Below are positions 9,298 to 18,843 of a stretch of 64,000 bases of DNA, piece after piece. A program made the position numbers and the translations under genes. The notes under the pieces were generated by a model. That model saw only the letters and a program-made list of their open reading frames with translations, did no database searches and was not told the DNA's origin. Position 1 is the first letter of the stretch. Each line of letters opens with the position of its first letter. The stretch is from Marinoscillum sp040222955 (GTDB taxonomy: Bacteria; Bacteroidota; Bacteroidia; Cytophagales; Cyclobacteriaceae): positions 372,001-436,000 of the forward strand of contig NZ_JAVKCA010000007.1 in the NCBI RefSeq assembly GCF_040222955.1, given 5' to 3'.

Positions 9298-10506
9298 ATG
9301 TTTTCAACTCATGCACTCTCTGATTCTTTTCTAAGTACCAAAAGACAAGAAACAGACCCACTGGCCGACCAGGTAGTGTCCACCATCATTGATGAAGGTT
9401 TTGAAGAAAGAATCAACGAAATCTTCTATACCCTGGCCAGAAACGATAGTTACACTCCCGGGTTGCTCAGCCACTTTCCCGATAACATACAGAAAGTAGT
9501 CGGCGATTATTTCTCGGAATCGGCTAAACTACCTACCTGGGCAGATGACGAACTGATTGCTAAAGGACAGGAGGTATTTGGGATGTACGGCCCAGAGGTT
9601 TTCATGCTTTTGAATGTAAAGTCTCTGCCCATGTGCTACACCTGTGCCAATGGTGCTCAGGTGCTGTTCGATACAGGTAGGCTCGTTGAGAAAAAAGGAA
9701 ACATAGACCCTCTGGTGCGACGCCTCATGGAAACTGCCCAGATGGTGGTGAATGTACTCGAACCAGGGGGCCTGGCACCCGGAGGAAAGGGTATCGTTAC
9801 CATTCAGAAAGTACGGCTCATTCATGCCTCTATCCGGCACTTTCTCAAATCAGAAAAGTACAATCCTCAGGGATGGGATACTTCTCGTCTCGGAGAGCCC
9901 ATCAATCAGGAAGACCTGGCTGGCACTTTGATGTCCTTTTCGCCCATCATATTGAGCGGGCTAAAATCACTCCACATCAACCTGACCGATGAGCAGATAA
10001 CAGGCTACACACACTGCTGGAAGGTGATTGGCCATATGATGGGACTGAATGACGATCTGCTGGCCGATACTTTTGAAGACAACTGGACCCTGGCCTGTAA
10101 AATACTCAGCCATCAATCGGAAGCTTCCCCACAGGGAAAGGCCCTTGCAGCCTCCTGCATGGCATTTATCCAGCACATGATACCGGGTACATTATTTGAT
10201 GAGGTTCCTGCCTATATGATTTGGTACTTTTTTCAGGATGTGGAGAAAGCCGTCGGGAAACCGCTTTCAGGTATGATTGGCATTCCCGATCACGCTGACC
10301 TCAAAGATCATTTGGTCATGAGAATTTCTCAAATCATTATTGGCGGTATCAATAAAGCCGAGCATTCGCACGTCATCAGCAAACTGACAGAGTCATTTAA
10401 CAAACTCCTGCTACAAGGCTACCTGAAACATTACAATGAAGGCAAGAATGTCCGGTTTTTCATCCCGCCCTCCCTCCAGGCCAACTGGGGTGTGAACGAA
10501 ATCTAA
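9298..10506 (+). CDS. DUF2236 oxygenase (MpaB / latex-clearing-protein family)
   Basis: The protein has 402 residues and no obvious signal peptide, so it is probably cytoplasmic or loosely membrane-bound. The family hallmarks are present: a SLPMCYTCANGAQVL segment, a RRLMETAQMVVNV helix, the basic VRLIHASIRH helix and the GYTHCWKVIGHMMG helix that carries a histidine. In the latex-clearing protein Lcp, equivalent helices hold a b-type haem that cleaves polyisoprene; in fungal MpaB a relative cleaves a farnesyl chain. The substrate here is unknown; an isoprenoid or other unsaturated lipid is an inference from the family. It is the first gene of an operon: the membrane-protein gene follows after 11 bp and the giant kinase 9 bp after that. 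Confidence 0.8.
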   Translation: MFSTHALSDSFLSTKRQETDPLADQVVSTIIDEGFEERINEIFYTLARNDSYTPGLLSHFPDNIQKVVGDYFSESAKLPTWADDELIAKGQEVFGMYGPEVFMLLNVKSLPMCYTCANGAQVLFDTGRLVEKKGNIDPLVRRLMETAQMVVNVLEPGGLAPGGKGIVTIQKVRLIHASIRHFLKSEKYNPQGWDTSRLGEPINQEDLAGTLMSFSPIILSGLKSLHINLTDEQITGYTHCWKVIGHMMGLNDDLLADTFEDNWTLACKILSHQSEASPQGKALAASCMAFIQHMIPGTLFDEVPAYMIWYFFQDVEKAVGKPLSGMIGIPDHADLKDHLVMRISQIIIGGINKAEHSHVISKLTESFNKLLLQGYLKHYNEGKNVRFFIPPSLQANWGVNEI

Positions 10507-10517
10507 ATCAACTTAAA

Positions 10518-11180
10518 ATGATCACAACTAACAAAAAACTTACCTGGTTCATCGTCATCACACAGGCCATTTTGATGGCATGGTCTATCGGTAGTTCAGT
10601 ACTTGAGGCAGGACCCCTGTCTGCTTCAATTATCTCCTACGGCCTCTTTGGCCTATACATTCTATACGCGGTGATCACCAAAGACAGTACCCTGAGCCGG
10701 CTGATCCTCTTTGGTTTGGCCGCCGGGGTTATGGAGTTAATTACGGATCACTATCTGGTAGACACCATCAATAGCCTGGTATATCCCGGCAAGGAAGCAA
10801 TGATTTGGAGCTCTCCTGCTTACATGCCTTTTGCCTGGGCCAATGTGCTCATCCAACTAGGTTATTACGGATTACTCCTTTCCAAATGGAAAGGCTGGCT
10901 GGTGGCGTCAATAATTCTTGGGGTAGCCGGTGCCATGTACATCCCCTTATATGAGCACCTGGCAAAGGATGCCGGGTGGTGGTGGTATCATCCCAATGCA
11001 CCCATGATTTTCAATGCTCCTGTTTATGTGATCATCTGTGAAGGGTTGATCTCCCTGTCCTTACCCCTCCTATTGACCCGTTCATCGAATAAAGGAGCAA
11101 TCTCCGCCAGCGTTCTGGGGATCATTTGCGGGGGGTGGATATATTTGAGTGCCCTCATTGCTTACTGGATAGGAGGATAA
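10518..11180 (+). CDS. Multi-pass membrane protein of unknown function
   Basis: The protein has 220 residues and about seven hydrophobic segments (roughly 10-30, 37-54, 63-80, 98-116, 122-142, 162-183 and 193-218). Polar groups between them include ITDHYLVDT near residue 75 and an aromatic KDAGWWWYHPNAP loop near residue 155, which could line a pocket. I cannot place it in a named family from sequence. Tight spacing (11 bp after the DUF2236 gene, 9 bp before the kinase gene) indicates one transcript. A role as membrane partner, sensor or substrate channel for the oxygenase is only an inference. Confidence 0.75.
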   Translation: MITTNKKLTWFIVITQAILMAWSIGSSVLEAGPLSASIISYGLFGLYILYAVITKDSTLSRLILFGLAAGVMELITDHYLVDTINSLVYPGKEAMIWSSPAYMPFAWANVLIQLGYYGLLLSKWKGWLVASIILGVAGAMYIPLYEHLAKDAGWWWYHPNAPMIFNAPVYVIICEGLISLSLPLLLTRSSNKGAISASVLGIICGGWIYLSALIAYWIGG

Positions 11181-11189
11181 AGCCCCGTC

Positions 11190-14100
11190 ATGAAGATTTT
11201 AGAAAGAGCATCCAAGATAGCCGAAGGATTTAATTCCTCAATTTACCAATTGAGCGATGACACCTATGGCCGGGAGGTTATTCTAAAAGTAATGAAGGAG
11301 GACTTCAATTACCATCCCCACTCCTCCCAGTTATACAATGAGGACAAATACCTCCGGGGCGTAAGTACGAAGGGCGTGAGAGGCTCTATCGATCTGATTG
11401 AAGATAGCCAGACACCCATTCTGGTACTTGAGTACTTTGATGGTATTTCCCTGAAAGACTGGGTGAAAGAAAAACCACGCACTTTTATCGATTGCCTGAA
11501 AGTGGCCATACAGATCTGTGAAGCCCTACACGAGGTACATAGCCAGTATAACCTCATCCACAGAGACATTAGCGCCCATAACATCCTGATCAATGATCAG
11601 ATGGTGACCAGCATCATCGATTTTGGGTTGGCCATCAATGTGGGCACCAAATTGAACATCAAAGGGATGAGCGATCAGCTGCTGGGCACCCTCCCTTACA
11701 TCTCTCCTGAGCAAACAGGACGTGTCAACCATGCGGTGGACTATCGATCGGACCTGTACTCTTTAGGGGTGGTACTTTACGAACTATTTACCGGCCAGCT
11801 GCCCTTTAATGCAGCGGATCCTCTGGAGCTGATTCATGCCCACCTGGCAGTTGCTCCTCAGCCGCTAACAAGCATCAATCAGGAAATTCCCACGGTCTTC
11901 TCTGACATCATTCTCAAACTCTTATCAAAAGATGTAGAACGAAGGTATCAGTCAGCAAGGGGATTGCTGGAGGACCTCAAAAAGTGCATGAATCAGGTGG
12001 CGCTCAAGGTAGAAATACAACACTTTGCACTGGCACAAAATGATGAGTCAGGAAGGTTTCTCATCCCCTCCAAAATCTATGGGCGCGAGGTACAAATCGC
12101 TCAGCTACTCAATGCGGTGGAAAGCATGGGCACAGGGCAAAAGGAAGTTACCCTTGTTTCCGGGAAATCCGGAACAGGAAAGACCTCATTGCTCTATGAG
12201 ATTCACAAACCCATCACCCGTAAGAAGGGATACTTTATCAAAGGAAAACATCAGCAATTTCAAAAGGACAGACCTTATCAGGCCATCAGTCAGGCCATCA
12301 ACTCTTTTTTTTCGCTTATCCTGTCTGAAAATGAGCAACGACTGGCTCAATGGAAGCATCTGCTGCAAGAAGCCCTGAAAGATCAGGGGAAACTGATCAC
12401 CGACCTCATTCCACACCTGGAATTAATTATTGGTAAACAGGAAAATCTTCCCGTGCTAGGCATCAATGAGGCGCAAAACCGTTTCAATTATGTCTTCACC
12501 CAATTCATAAAGGTACTGGCCACCAGGGAACATCCGCTGGTACTTTTCATCGATGATCTGCAATGGGCAGACAACGCTTCTCTGAAGTTGATCAGGAATA
12601 TGGTCACCGATAGGGAGTTGTCGCACTTCTATTTCATCGGTGCATACCGCGACAATGAAATAGATTCGAAACATCCCTTCAACGTGATCTTTAGCGAACT
12701 CCCCAAGCTGGGAGTGACCATCCAGCAGATCCACCTCGATGATCTATCCTTCGCGGATACCCAGTCCATGATCATGGATACCTTCTCCTGTAATGAGCGA
12801 AAGGCGAGAGAACTCACCCATATCGTGCAGACAAAAACTGCCGGGAATCCATTTTTTGTCAATCAATTCCTGAGGGCCATCTATGAGAAAGGATTGATCA
12901 CGTATCGCCATGGTACTGAAGCAGGCACTGGAAGCTGGGAATGGGATCTTGAGCAGCTGGAAAGCACTAATTACACTGAAAATGTGGTGGACTTCATGGT
13001 GGATAAGCTCCGCAAAATGAACCCGGGGACTCAGCAACAACTTACGCTGGGAGCCTGTATCGGAGATCGATTTCACCTTAAAACACTCAGTTACATTCAG
13101 GATCCCGGCAGCAGGGATATGATGGATGACCTCTGGCAGGCCGTCATAGAGCAGTTGCTTTTTGTAGAAGAAAGTCACGGGGATGTAGCACTGGTCTCGC
13201 AGCTCAAAAACCCCGAAGCTGACACCATGCTGACCTATCGTTTTGCTCATGACAGAATCAGACAGGCAGCATACGAGCTGATTCCCGACAAGGAGAAAGC
13301 AAGGGTGCATCAGCGCATTGGTGAACTGCTGCTTCAAAACATTGATCTGGAGAAACACAGTGACCAGGTATTTGAGGTGGTCAATCAGCTGAACAGGGGT
13401 ATCCGAAAGAAAGACGACTCCTACAGGATCCGGCTGTGCGAACTCAATTACCTGGCTGGCAGCAAGGCGAAAGCTTCGTCCGCTTATGAGTCTGCCATCG
13501 ACTACCTGGAAGCTGCACTCAACGGATTAAAAGATACCGACTGGCAGGCAAAACATACACTTCTTTATGCATTGCATCTGACCACCATGGAGACTTACTA
13601 CATCCTTGGGCAATACAATCAGATGGAAAGTATTGGCGATTTGCTCCTCACGAAAGCCACTTCCAAAATGGAGTTCCTTCAGGTCCACAATGTGCTGGTG
13701 CAGTCTTACATTGCCAGGAGTAAGCATCTCGATTTGATTACTTATGGACTATCCATCCTGAAAGATGTGGGCATCAATCTTCCCTCCAAACCAGCTGACA
13801 CTGATATACTGATAAGTTTGGTGCAGACCAAACTCAAATTGATTGGAAAGAAAACCGGGTATTTTGAGGCGCTGCCCGAAATGCAGGATGAATTCATGGC
13901 CTTGGCCATCAATATGATGACAAGCATAAGCACGGCCTCCTACCATAACTTCCCAAAGCTCTTCCCCATTGTCATCCTAAAATCCATCCGCTTATCCATC
14001 CAACATGGTAACTCCATTGACTCCATTCCATTTTACGGTGGTTATGGCACCATTTTATGTGGAGTACTTGGGGACTACACTACAGGATATGATTTTGGTC

Positions 14101-16442
14101 AATTATCACTGACCCTGCTTCAGAAATCACCTCGCTACAAGACAGTGGTTCCCAAGACACTGGTGATATACTATGGCTTTATCAATCACTGGAAAGATCC
14201 TCTGAGAGGTGCACTGGATCCGTACGAAGAGGCCTACCTGGCAGCTATGGAGATTGGTGACAATCAATATGCCGCCAGCGCAGTATTTCTCAAGGCTTGT
14301 ACCGGGTTCCTCTCAGGACTCAGACTGGAAGAGCTCGCGCCTGAAATACAGTATACTCTGGAACGGATGCCTTCCCTGAAGCAGGAAAGCTATCATCAGT
14401 ACATGAAGATCGTTTTCCAGGGCATCCAAAACCTGCATGCAGGATCAGACGACCCCTGGGAGCTGGAGGGCACTACCTTTAGCCTGAAGGCTTTCATGGC
14501 AAGTGATTACAAAAAAGAACTCAGAGAAGACGACACGGCACTCTTCCACATTTCATTCTATCAGCTCTATCTCAATTTTCTATTCGGAAGATATGAAGAA
14601 GCCTTTCAGGGAGTGATTTCCACAAAAAAGTATCTCGAAGTGGTAGTGAGTACAGCGTATATACCGGTCGTGAATTTTTATGACTCGCTGGTAAGACTCA
14701 AACTTTGTAGCAACGCCACCCCTTCCCAAAGAAAAAAGCATTTGAAACAGGTAAAAGCCAACCAGAAACAAATGAAGCGTTGGTCTGAGCATGCACCTGA
14801 CAACTACCTCCACAAATACTTACTGGTAGAAGCCGAAATCTTATCCGCCACAAGCTCCGACAAACCCGTCTCAGCAGCCTATGATCAATGCATCAAAACT
14901 GCGGAAGCCAATGAATACCTGAATGAACTGGCCCTGTGCTATGAGCTGGCGGGTAGGCATTATGAGCAGCGCGGCGATGAAGAACTTCAGAGTCACTACC
15001 TCGGCAAGGCATTGAAGACCTACCGAAAATGGGGCTCCAAGGCCAAAATCAACCAGCTGAAGGCTGAGTTTCCTTACCTGGAGGAACGGAAGGACAGGTC
15101 CATTCACACCACCTTTACCGAAGGCTCATTCTCCTATGGCTCCCTTAGCGGAAATAACCTGCTGGACCTGGCTTCTGTGCTGAAAGCCGCCACCACCATT
15201 TCCAGTGAGATCAAGCTCAGTAAGGCCATCCCAGCCCTGCTGAATATACTCACCGAAAATGCCGGTGCCCAGTCCGGTGCCTTTGTGCTTTTGAACAATG
15301 ACGTGCTGGAACTCCATGCGAGAAGTTCAGTGGACGAGGAGGCTAAAATGGTGCCGGTGCAAGAAATATCAGCGGTTGCTGATTTGCCCATTTCCGTGAT
15401 CCAATATGTATGGAGAACACAGGATACCGTACTCCTCGACCATGCCGAAAACGATGAGCGCTTTCATCAGGATGAGTACCTTCAGACCAATGCCGTAGCG
15501 AGTATCTTATGCATGCCGGTAATCCATCAGCAGGCCCTGTTGGGGATCATCTACCTGGAAAACCGCCTGACCAAAGGGAGTTTCACAGCGGAGCGCACCG
15601 ACCTTCTTTCTTTGCTTTCAGGACAAATAGCCATCACCCTTCACAACGCCCTGCTGTATGACCTGCTGGAACAAAAAGTAGATGAACGTACCCGTGAAAT
15701 CGAAAAACAAAAGAATATACTCAACCACCAAAACCTACAGCTAACGGAGCTAAACGAAGAAAAGGACTTTCTGATCAGTGTGGTATCCCACGACCTGAGA
15801 AACCCTTTGCATTTGATAAAAGGATATACCAACCTGGCCTTAAAAAATAAGGACCCCAAAGAAACGGAAGAGTTTCTGGGGTATGTGATTGAATCCAGCA
15901 ATCGCATGGAAGGGTTTATCAGTCGCATTCTCAATGTAAGTGCCATCAATTCCAGGGAAATCAATGTCACCTACAGTGACGTGGAGATGGTGGCCCTGCT
16001 GGAGCAAGAGGTGAAAGTTTTTGATTCAATGGCCGCTGAAAAGGAGATTGACTATTCCTATCAAAGCATTGAATCACATCTCGATACAGCCATCGATCCG
16101 GGATATTTCAATCAGGTTATTAGTAACCTCCTGTCCAATGCCATCAAATACACGCAGCCCAAAGGCCGGATACAGGTACGCCTGGAGCTCATAACCGGGG
16201 GTGACTACTACCGCATTTCCATAGAAGACAATGGACAGGGAATCAGCACCCGTGACCAGAAATTGCTATTTAGTAAGTTTCAAACGCTGAGTGCTAAGCC
16301 TACGGGCGGGGAAGAAGCCACCGGACTTGGTCTGGCCATTGTGAAGAAATATGTAGAAGCCATGGGTGGTCGCATCTGGTGCAAAAGTGAATATGAAGTA
16401 GGCTCACAGTTCTTCGTGGAGTTTCCGGTAGACCGAAACTGA
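11190..16442 (+). CDS. Giant hybrid Ser/Thr kinase - AAA ATPase - GAF - histidine kinase (HstK-like)
   Basis: The protein has 1750 residues. Residues about 1-265 are a Hanks-type kinase: ATP-lysine in VILKVM, catalytic loop HRDISAHN at 124-131, DFGLAI, and SPEQTGR. A predicted AAA/NTPase domain follows, with P-loop GKSGTGKT at 325-332 and Walker B aspartates D455-D456. A long helical, TPR-like region spans about 700-1290. A GAF domain lies at about 1325-1480. The histidine kinase core has a coiled linker, phospho-acceptor H1534 in VVSHDLRNPLHL, an N-box near residue 1645 and G-boxes (DNGQGIS, TGLGLAIV). This order matches the HstK family described in Anabaena. There is no transmembrane segment, and no response regulator is encoded nearby. 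The GTG-free ATG start 9 bp after the membrane-protein gene makes it the last gene of a three-gene operon. Confidence 0.92.
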   Translation: MKILERASKIAEGFNSSIYQLSDDTYGREVILKVMKEDFNYHPHSSQLYNEDKYLRGVSTKGVRGSIDLIEDSQTPILVLEYFDGISLKDWVKEKPRTFIDCLKVAIQICEALHEVHSQYNLIHRDISAHNILINDQMVTSIIDFGLAINVGTKLNIKGMSDQLLGTLPYISPEQTGRVNHAVDYRSDLYSLGVVLYELFTGQLPFNAADPLELIHAHLAVAPQPLTSINQEIPTVFSDIILKLLSKDVERRYQSARGLLEDLKKCMNQVALKVEIQHFALAQNDESGRFLIPSKIYGREVQIAQLLNAVESMGTGQKEVTLVSGKSGTGKTSLLYEIHKPITRKKGYFIKGKHQQFQKDRPYQAISQAINSFFSLILSENEQRLAQWKHLLQEALKDQGKLITDLIPHLELIIGKQENLPVLGINEAQNRFNYVFTQFIKVLATREHPLVLFIDDLQWADNASLKLIRNMVTDRELSHFYFIGAYRDNEIDSKHPFNVIFSELPKLGVTIQQIHLDDLSFADTQSMIMDTFSCNERKARELTHIVQTKTAGNPFFVNQFLRAIYEKGLITYRHGTEAGTGSWEWDLEQLESTNYTENVVDFMVDKLRKMNPGTQQQLTLGACIGDRFHLKTLSYIQDPGSRDMMDDLWQAVIEQLLFVEESHGDVALVSQLKNPEADTMLTYRFAHDRIRQAAYELIPDKEKARVHQRIGELLLQNIDLEKHSDQVFEVVNQLNRGIRKKDDSYRIRLCELNYLAGSKAKASSAYESAIDYLEAALNGLKDTDWQAKHTLLYALHLTTMETYYILGQYNQMESIGDLLLTKATSKMEFLQVHNVLVQSYIARSKHLDLITYGLSILKDVGINLPSKPADTDILISLVQTKLKLIGKKTGYFEALPEMQDEFMALAINMMTSISTASYHNFPKLFPIVILKSIRLSIQHGNSIDSIPFYGGYGTILCGVLGDYTTGYDFGQLSLTLLQKSPRYKTVVPKTLVIYYGFINHWKDPLRGALDPYEEAYLAAMEIGDNQYAASAVFLKACTGFLSGLRLEELAPEIQYTLERMPSLKQESYHQYMKIVFQGIQNLHAGSDDPWELEGTTFSLKAFMASDYKKELREDDTALFHISFYQLYLNFLFGRYEEAFQGVISTKKYLEVVVSTAYIPVVNFYDSLVRLKLCSNATPSQRKKHLKQVKANQKQMKRWSEHAPDNYLHKYLLVEAEILSATSSDKPVSAAYDQCIKTAEANEYLNELALCYELAGRHYEQRGDEELQSHYLGKALKTYRKWGSKAKINQLKAEFPYLEERKDRSIHTTFTEGSFSYGSLSGNNLLDLASVLKAATTISSEIKLSKAIPALLNILTENAGAQSGAFVLLNNDVLELHARSSVDEEAKMVPVQEISAVADLPISVIQYVWRTQDTVLLDHAENDERFHQDEYLQTNAVASILCMPVIHQQALLGIIYLENRLTKGSFTAERTDLLSLLSGQIAITLHNALLYDLLEQKVDERTREIEKQKNILNHQNLQLTELNEEKDFLISVVSHDLRNPLHLIKGYTNLALKNKDPKETEEFLGYVIESSNRMEGFISRILNVSAINSREINVTYSDVEMVALLEQEVKVFDSMAAEKEIDYSYQSIESHLDTAIDPGYFNQVISNLLSNAIKYTQPKGRIQVRLELITGGDYYRISIEDNGQGISTRDQKLLFSKFQTLSAKPTGGEEATGLGLAIVKKYVEAMGGRIWCKSEYEVGSQFFVEFPVDRN

Positions 16443-16559
16443 CAATTCTTCATTGCTACTCCGATTTTTCATTTCACCAGGTACTTTGCGCAATACTCTC
16501 GTTTAGCCGGTGACCAGTTTCCCTGAAAAATAAACTCACACAAATCAATGTGGCAGGCG

Positions 16560-16567
16560 TATATTTG
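16560..16567 (+). promoter_or_regulatory. Candidate -7 promoter element of the YkgJ-like gene
   Basis: TATATTTG is an exact TAnnTTTG box ending 11 bases before the ATG, so the transcript would have a very short or no leader. No good -33 element is visible at 19-20 bases upstream. Confidence 0.35.
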
Positions 16568-16578
16568 CACCTCGTTCT

Positions 16579-17184
16579 ATGTCTATTGTACGCAAGGTGA
16601 GAGCGGTCGAACGGTTGTTCGGGCGCCTCGATGAGGAGATTAACCAGTTTCGTGCTGGTACCGGGGTGCATTGCATCTCAGGATGTGGGAAATGCTGCAC
16701 CAAGCCTGACATTGAAGCCAGTCCGCTTGAATTTCTGCCCCTCGCCTTCCATCTTTTCCTTACGGGAAAAGCAGAAGCCACATTGGAACAAATCGCACAG
16801 GAACAATCCCCCATTTGCCTGGTTTATTCACCTCTGTCAGTCGTCGATCTCACCAAAGGCAGCTGTGGAAACTATGCCTATCGTGGCCTCATCTGCCGAC
16901 TCTTTGGCTATGGCTCCTCCAGAGACAAGTTTGGAGAACTGAAAATGGTTACCTGCAAACTCATCAAAGAGCAGCAGGCAGAAAGTTACGAAAAGGCCGT
17001 AGCCATGCTCGCTCGGCATGAATATGTGCCGGTCTTCTCTGATTACTACAAAAAACTCATGCAAATTGACTTCCAGCTCGGCAATCAGATTCTGCCCATC
17101 AATGAAGCCATCAAAGAAGCCATAGAAGCGGTGCTACACCATTATGCTTACAGGCCTTTTCCCAGAATAAAAGGGGCGGCTTAA
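16579..17184 (+). CDS. YkgJ-family cysteine cluster protein
   Basis: The protein has 201 residues. A CxxxCxxCC cluster near the N-terminus (CISGCGKCC, about residues 33-41) is followed by ASPLEFLPLAF. Later cysteines occur in KGSCGNYAYRGLICRLFGYGSS and MVTCKLI. This arrangement is that of the YkgJ / Fe-S or zinc-chelating cluster family (PF03692), thought to bind a metal ion or Fe-S centre. The biological role is unknown. The gene appears monocistronic; the HstK-like gene ends 136 bp upstream and no terminator hairpin was recognised between them. Confidence 0.85.
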   Translation: MSIVRKVRAVERLFGRLDEEINQFRAGTGVHCISGCGKCCTKPDIEASPLEFLPLAFHLFLTGKAEATLEQIAQEQSPICLVYSPLSVVDLTKGSCGNYAYRGLICRLFGYGSSRDKFGELKMVTCKLIKEQQAESYEKAVAMLARHEYVPVFSDYYKKLMQIDFQLGNQILPINEAIKEAIEAVLHHYAYRPFPRIKGAA

Positions 17185-17268
17185 AACTCCGCTTATAGCG
17201 GAAAGATTGGCCTATTCCTTTGTAAAAACTCTGTTCATTTGGTAGTTTCACCACAAATGTCACCTACC

Positions 17269-17971
17269 ATGAAACATCTGATACTCCCATTCTTTTGCTC
17301 AGTTATCGTTCTGGGACTAGGACACACGCCCTCATTTGGGCAATACAGTTCTTCCTCCTCTGTCAAAATAAGCGCCGGTACCGTATACGACAAGGAAAGC
17401 GGAAGACTACTGAGTGAAGAGGAAATGATGGAGCTAATGACCAATGGAAATCCTGCTTTTGAACCTCAGATGGATAAATACGGGCGGGCAACTACCTTTC
17501 TGATCGATACGCCCAATCCCTATGCTCAGGTAAGCATGAGGGACATCTCCCGGCGTCCTCAGGTCGGGGACATTGTGCCCACATTTGTCATGAACTCCAT
17601 TACTGGTGACCCAACTCGATTTAGAAGAGCTTAGTGGCTCCTTCGTTATCCTTCATTTTCAACTCACCGCTAATCCCCCCATATTCAACCAATCAAGATT
17701 CGAAGCATTTGACGCTCAGGTCACAGCCCTTAAAAAGAGCATCCCTTTAGAATCAATCACCATTTTTCAAAGTGGTCAAAGGGAAATAGAATCCGCTCTT
17801 GAACCGGGCCAATATCAAAATCAAATAGTCCCTGATGGCAGAGGGTTTGCCATGCGGTACCAGATCGTTGATTATCCTTCTTTTATACTCATTGACCAGC
17901 AAGGCCGCTTAAGGGGCTATTATGGAGGTAGTGAATGGGAAAAGTTGAAATCAGCGTTAGGCAAAGATTAG
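17269..17971 (+). pseudogene. Secreted thioredoxin-like (TlpA-fold) protein, interrupted by a frameshift
   Basis: Two overlapping frames together give one protein of normal order. The first (to 17634) has a signal peptide (MKHLILPFFCSVIVLGLG, start preferred at 17269) and ends in GDIVPTFVMNSITGD followed by out-of-frame residues and a stop. The second (from about 17606) continues with QLDLEELSGSFVILHF and ends in YQIVDYPSFILIDQQGRLRG, which carries the cis-proline strand of thioredoxin folds. Skipping one base in GGTGACCCAACTC joins them. The position after FVILHF, where CxxC should be, reads QLTANPPIFNQ, so the redox cysteines are absent. It could be a dead gene, a sequencing error or a coupled pair of cistrons; a frameshifted gene is the simplest reading. 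Confidence 0.65.
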
Positions 17972-17985
17972 ATCATCCATACGGG

Positions 17986-18171
17986 TTACTTCACCACCAG
18001 CTTTGAACTGAAGGATTGACCTCCTTCACTCCATGAGACCAGATATACTCCTGCCGGAAGTAACTCAGGAAGCACAAAGCATCCTCCTTTGTTTTGATCA
18101 ATCACCCGAATAATGCCACCACGCATGCTGCGAAGCACTACTGATATCCTCAAAGTCAGTTCAGGACTGCA
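17986..18171 (-). pseudogene. Relic of a T9SS type A C-terminal sorting domain
   Basis: Directly after the folE stop, the minus strand holds an open stretch of about 60 codons without a start codon. It ends in ELLPAGVYLVSWSEGGQSF followed by SSKLVVK and a stop. This is the pattern of a T9SS sorting-domain tail (LPxGxYxV then a basic KLVVK end). The rest of the secreted protein is missing, so it is the 3' remnant of a lost gene. Confidence 0.6.
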
Positions 18172-18176
18172 CCATA

Positions 18177-18842
18177 TTAGATACCATTAGCTTGTAGTAA
18201 CAATGACATTATAGCATTATTTTCCTTAAGCTGACCTTTAAAAACAGAGGACACTGTAGCACTCCCCAAATCCTCAACACCACGACATGAAATACAGCTG
18301 TGTGTGGCTTTCAGCACAACACCTACATCCTCTGATCGAAGTGTGATTTGCAACTCCTGTGCTATTTGCATGGTCAACCGCTCCTGAACCTGGGGTCTTT
18401 TTGCATAAAAATCCACGAGTCTGTGAATCTTTGATAATCCAATGACAAACTCTTTTGGTATGTAAGCCACATTGGCAAATCCCTGAATTGGGATCAAATG
18501 ATGTTCGCAAAACGACGTAAATGGAATATTCAATTCGACCAATGGGGTCTTGTAATTGTACTCGTTTTTAAAAACTGTAATTTTAGGTTTGTTCTTGGGG
18601 TTAATCCCTCTAAAAACCTCATTTACATACATTCTGGCCACTCTGTCTGGTGTTTCTCTTACACTATCATTGGTTGGGTCCAGTCCCAAAATATTAATGA
18701 TCTCTGCAACCTTCTTAGTAATGAGCTCGATTTTAATGTGATCCTCAACATCAAATGCATCATCGCGCAGTGGATTGCTAACCACTGCGTGATGATTGTT
18801 GATGTCTTTGGCAATTGTTGCTACTCCATTCAACTTCTCCAT
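18177..18842 (-). CDS. folE: GTP cyclohydrolase I (first of two copies)
   Basis: From the chosen ATG the protein has 221 residues. A longer reading frame exists upstream but would lie inside the DoxX gene. The ATG used sits one base after the DoxX stop (TGATATG), typical of translational coupling. GTP cyclohydrolase I features are TPDRVARMYVNEVF, the zinc ligands in SFCEHH (Cys and His) and the second cysteine in HSCISCRG, and YAKRPQVQERLTMQIA. It converts GTP to 7,8-dihydroneopterin triphosphate, the first step to folate and biopterin. A second folE lies near 60.4-61.0 kb, so this copy may be conditional. It is cotranscribed with the DoxX gene and divergent from an ECF sigma gene. Confidence 0.93.
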   Translation of the reverse strand: MEKLNGVATIAKDINNHHAVVSNPLRDDAFDVEDHIKIELITKKVAEIINILGLDPTNDSVRETPDRVARMYVNEVFRGINPKNKPKITVFKNEYNYKTPLVELNIPFTSFCEHHLIPIQGFANVAYIPKEFVIGLSKIHRLVDFYAKRPQVQERLTMQIAQELQITLRSEDVGVVLKATHSCISCRGVEDLGSATVSSVFKGQLKENNAIMSLLLQANGI

Positions 18843-18843
18843 A

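Noticed and set aside
15641..15970. Minus-strand frames of 60-200 codons inside the giant kinase gene
   Set aside because: The plus frame has unbroken domain motifs over the whole length; the minus frames are shadows rich in Ser, Arg, Phe and Ile without recognisable motifs.
16443..16578. Possible tRNA or small gene between the giant kinase and YkgJ-like genes
   Set aside because: No cloverleaf, CCA-adjacent stem or coding frame was found; only a promoter-like box near the YkgJ start.
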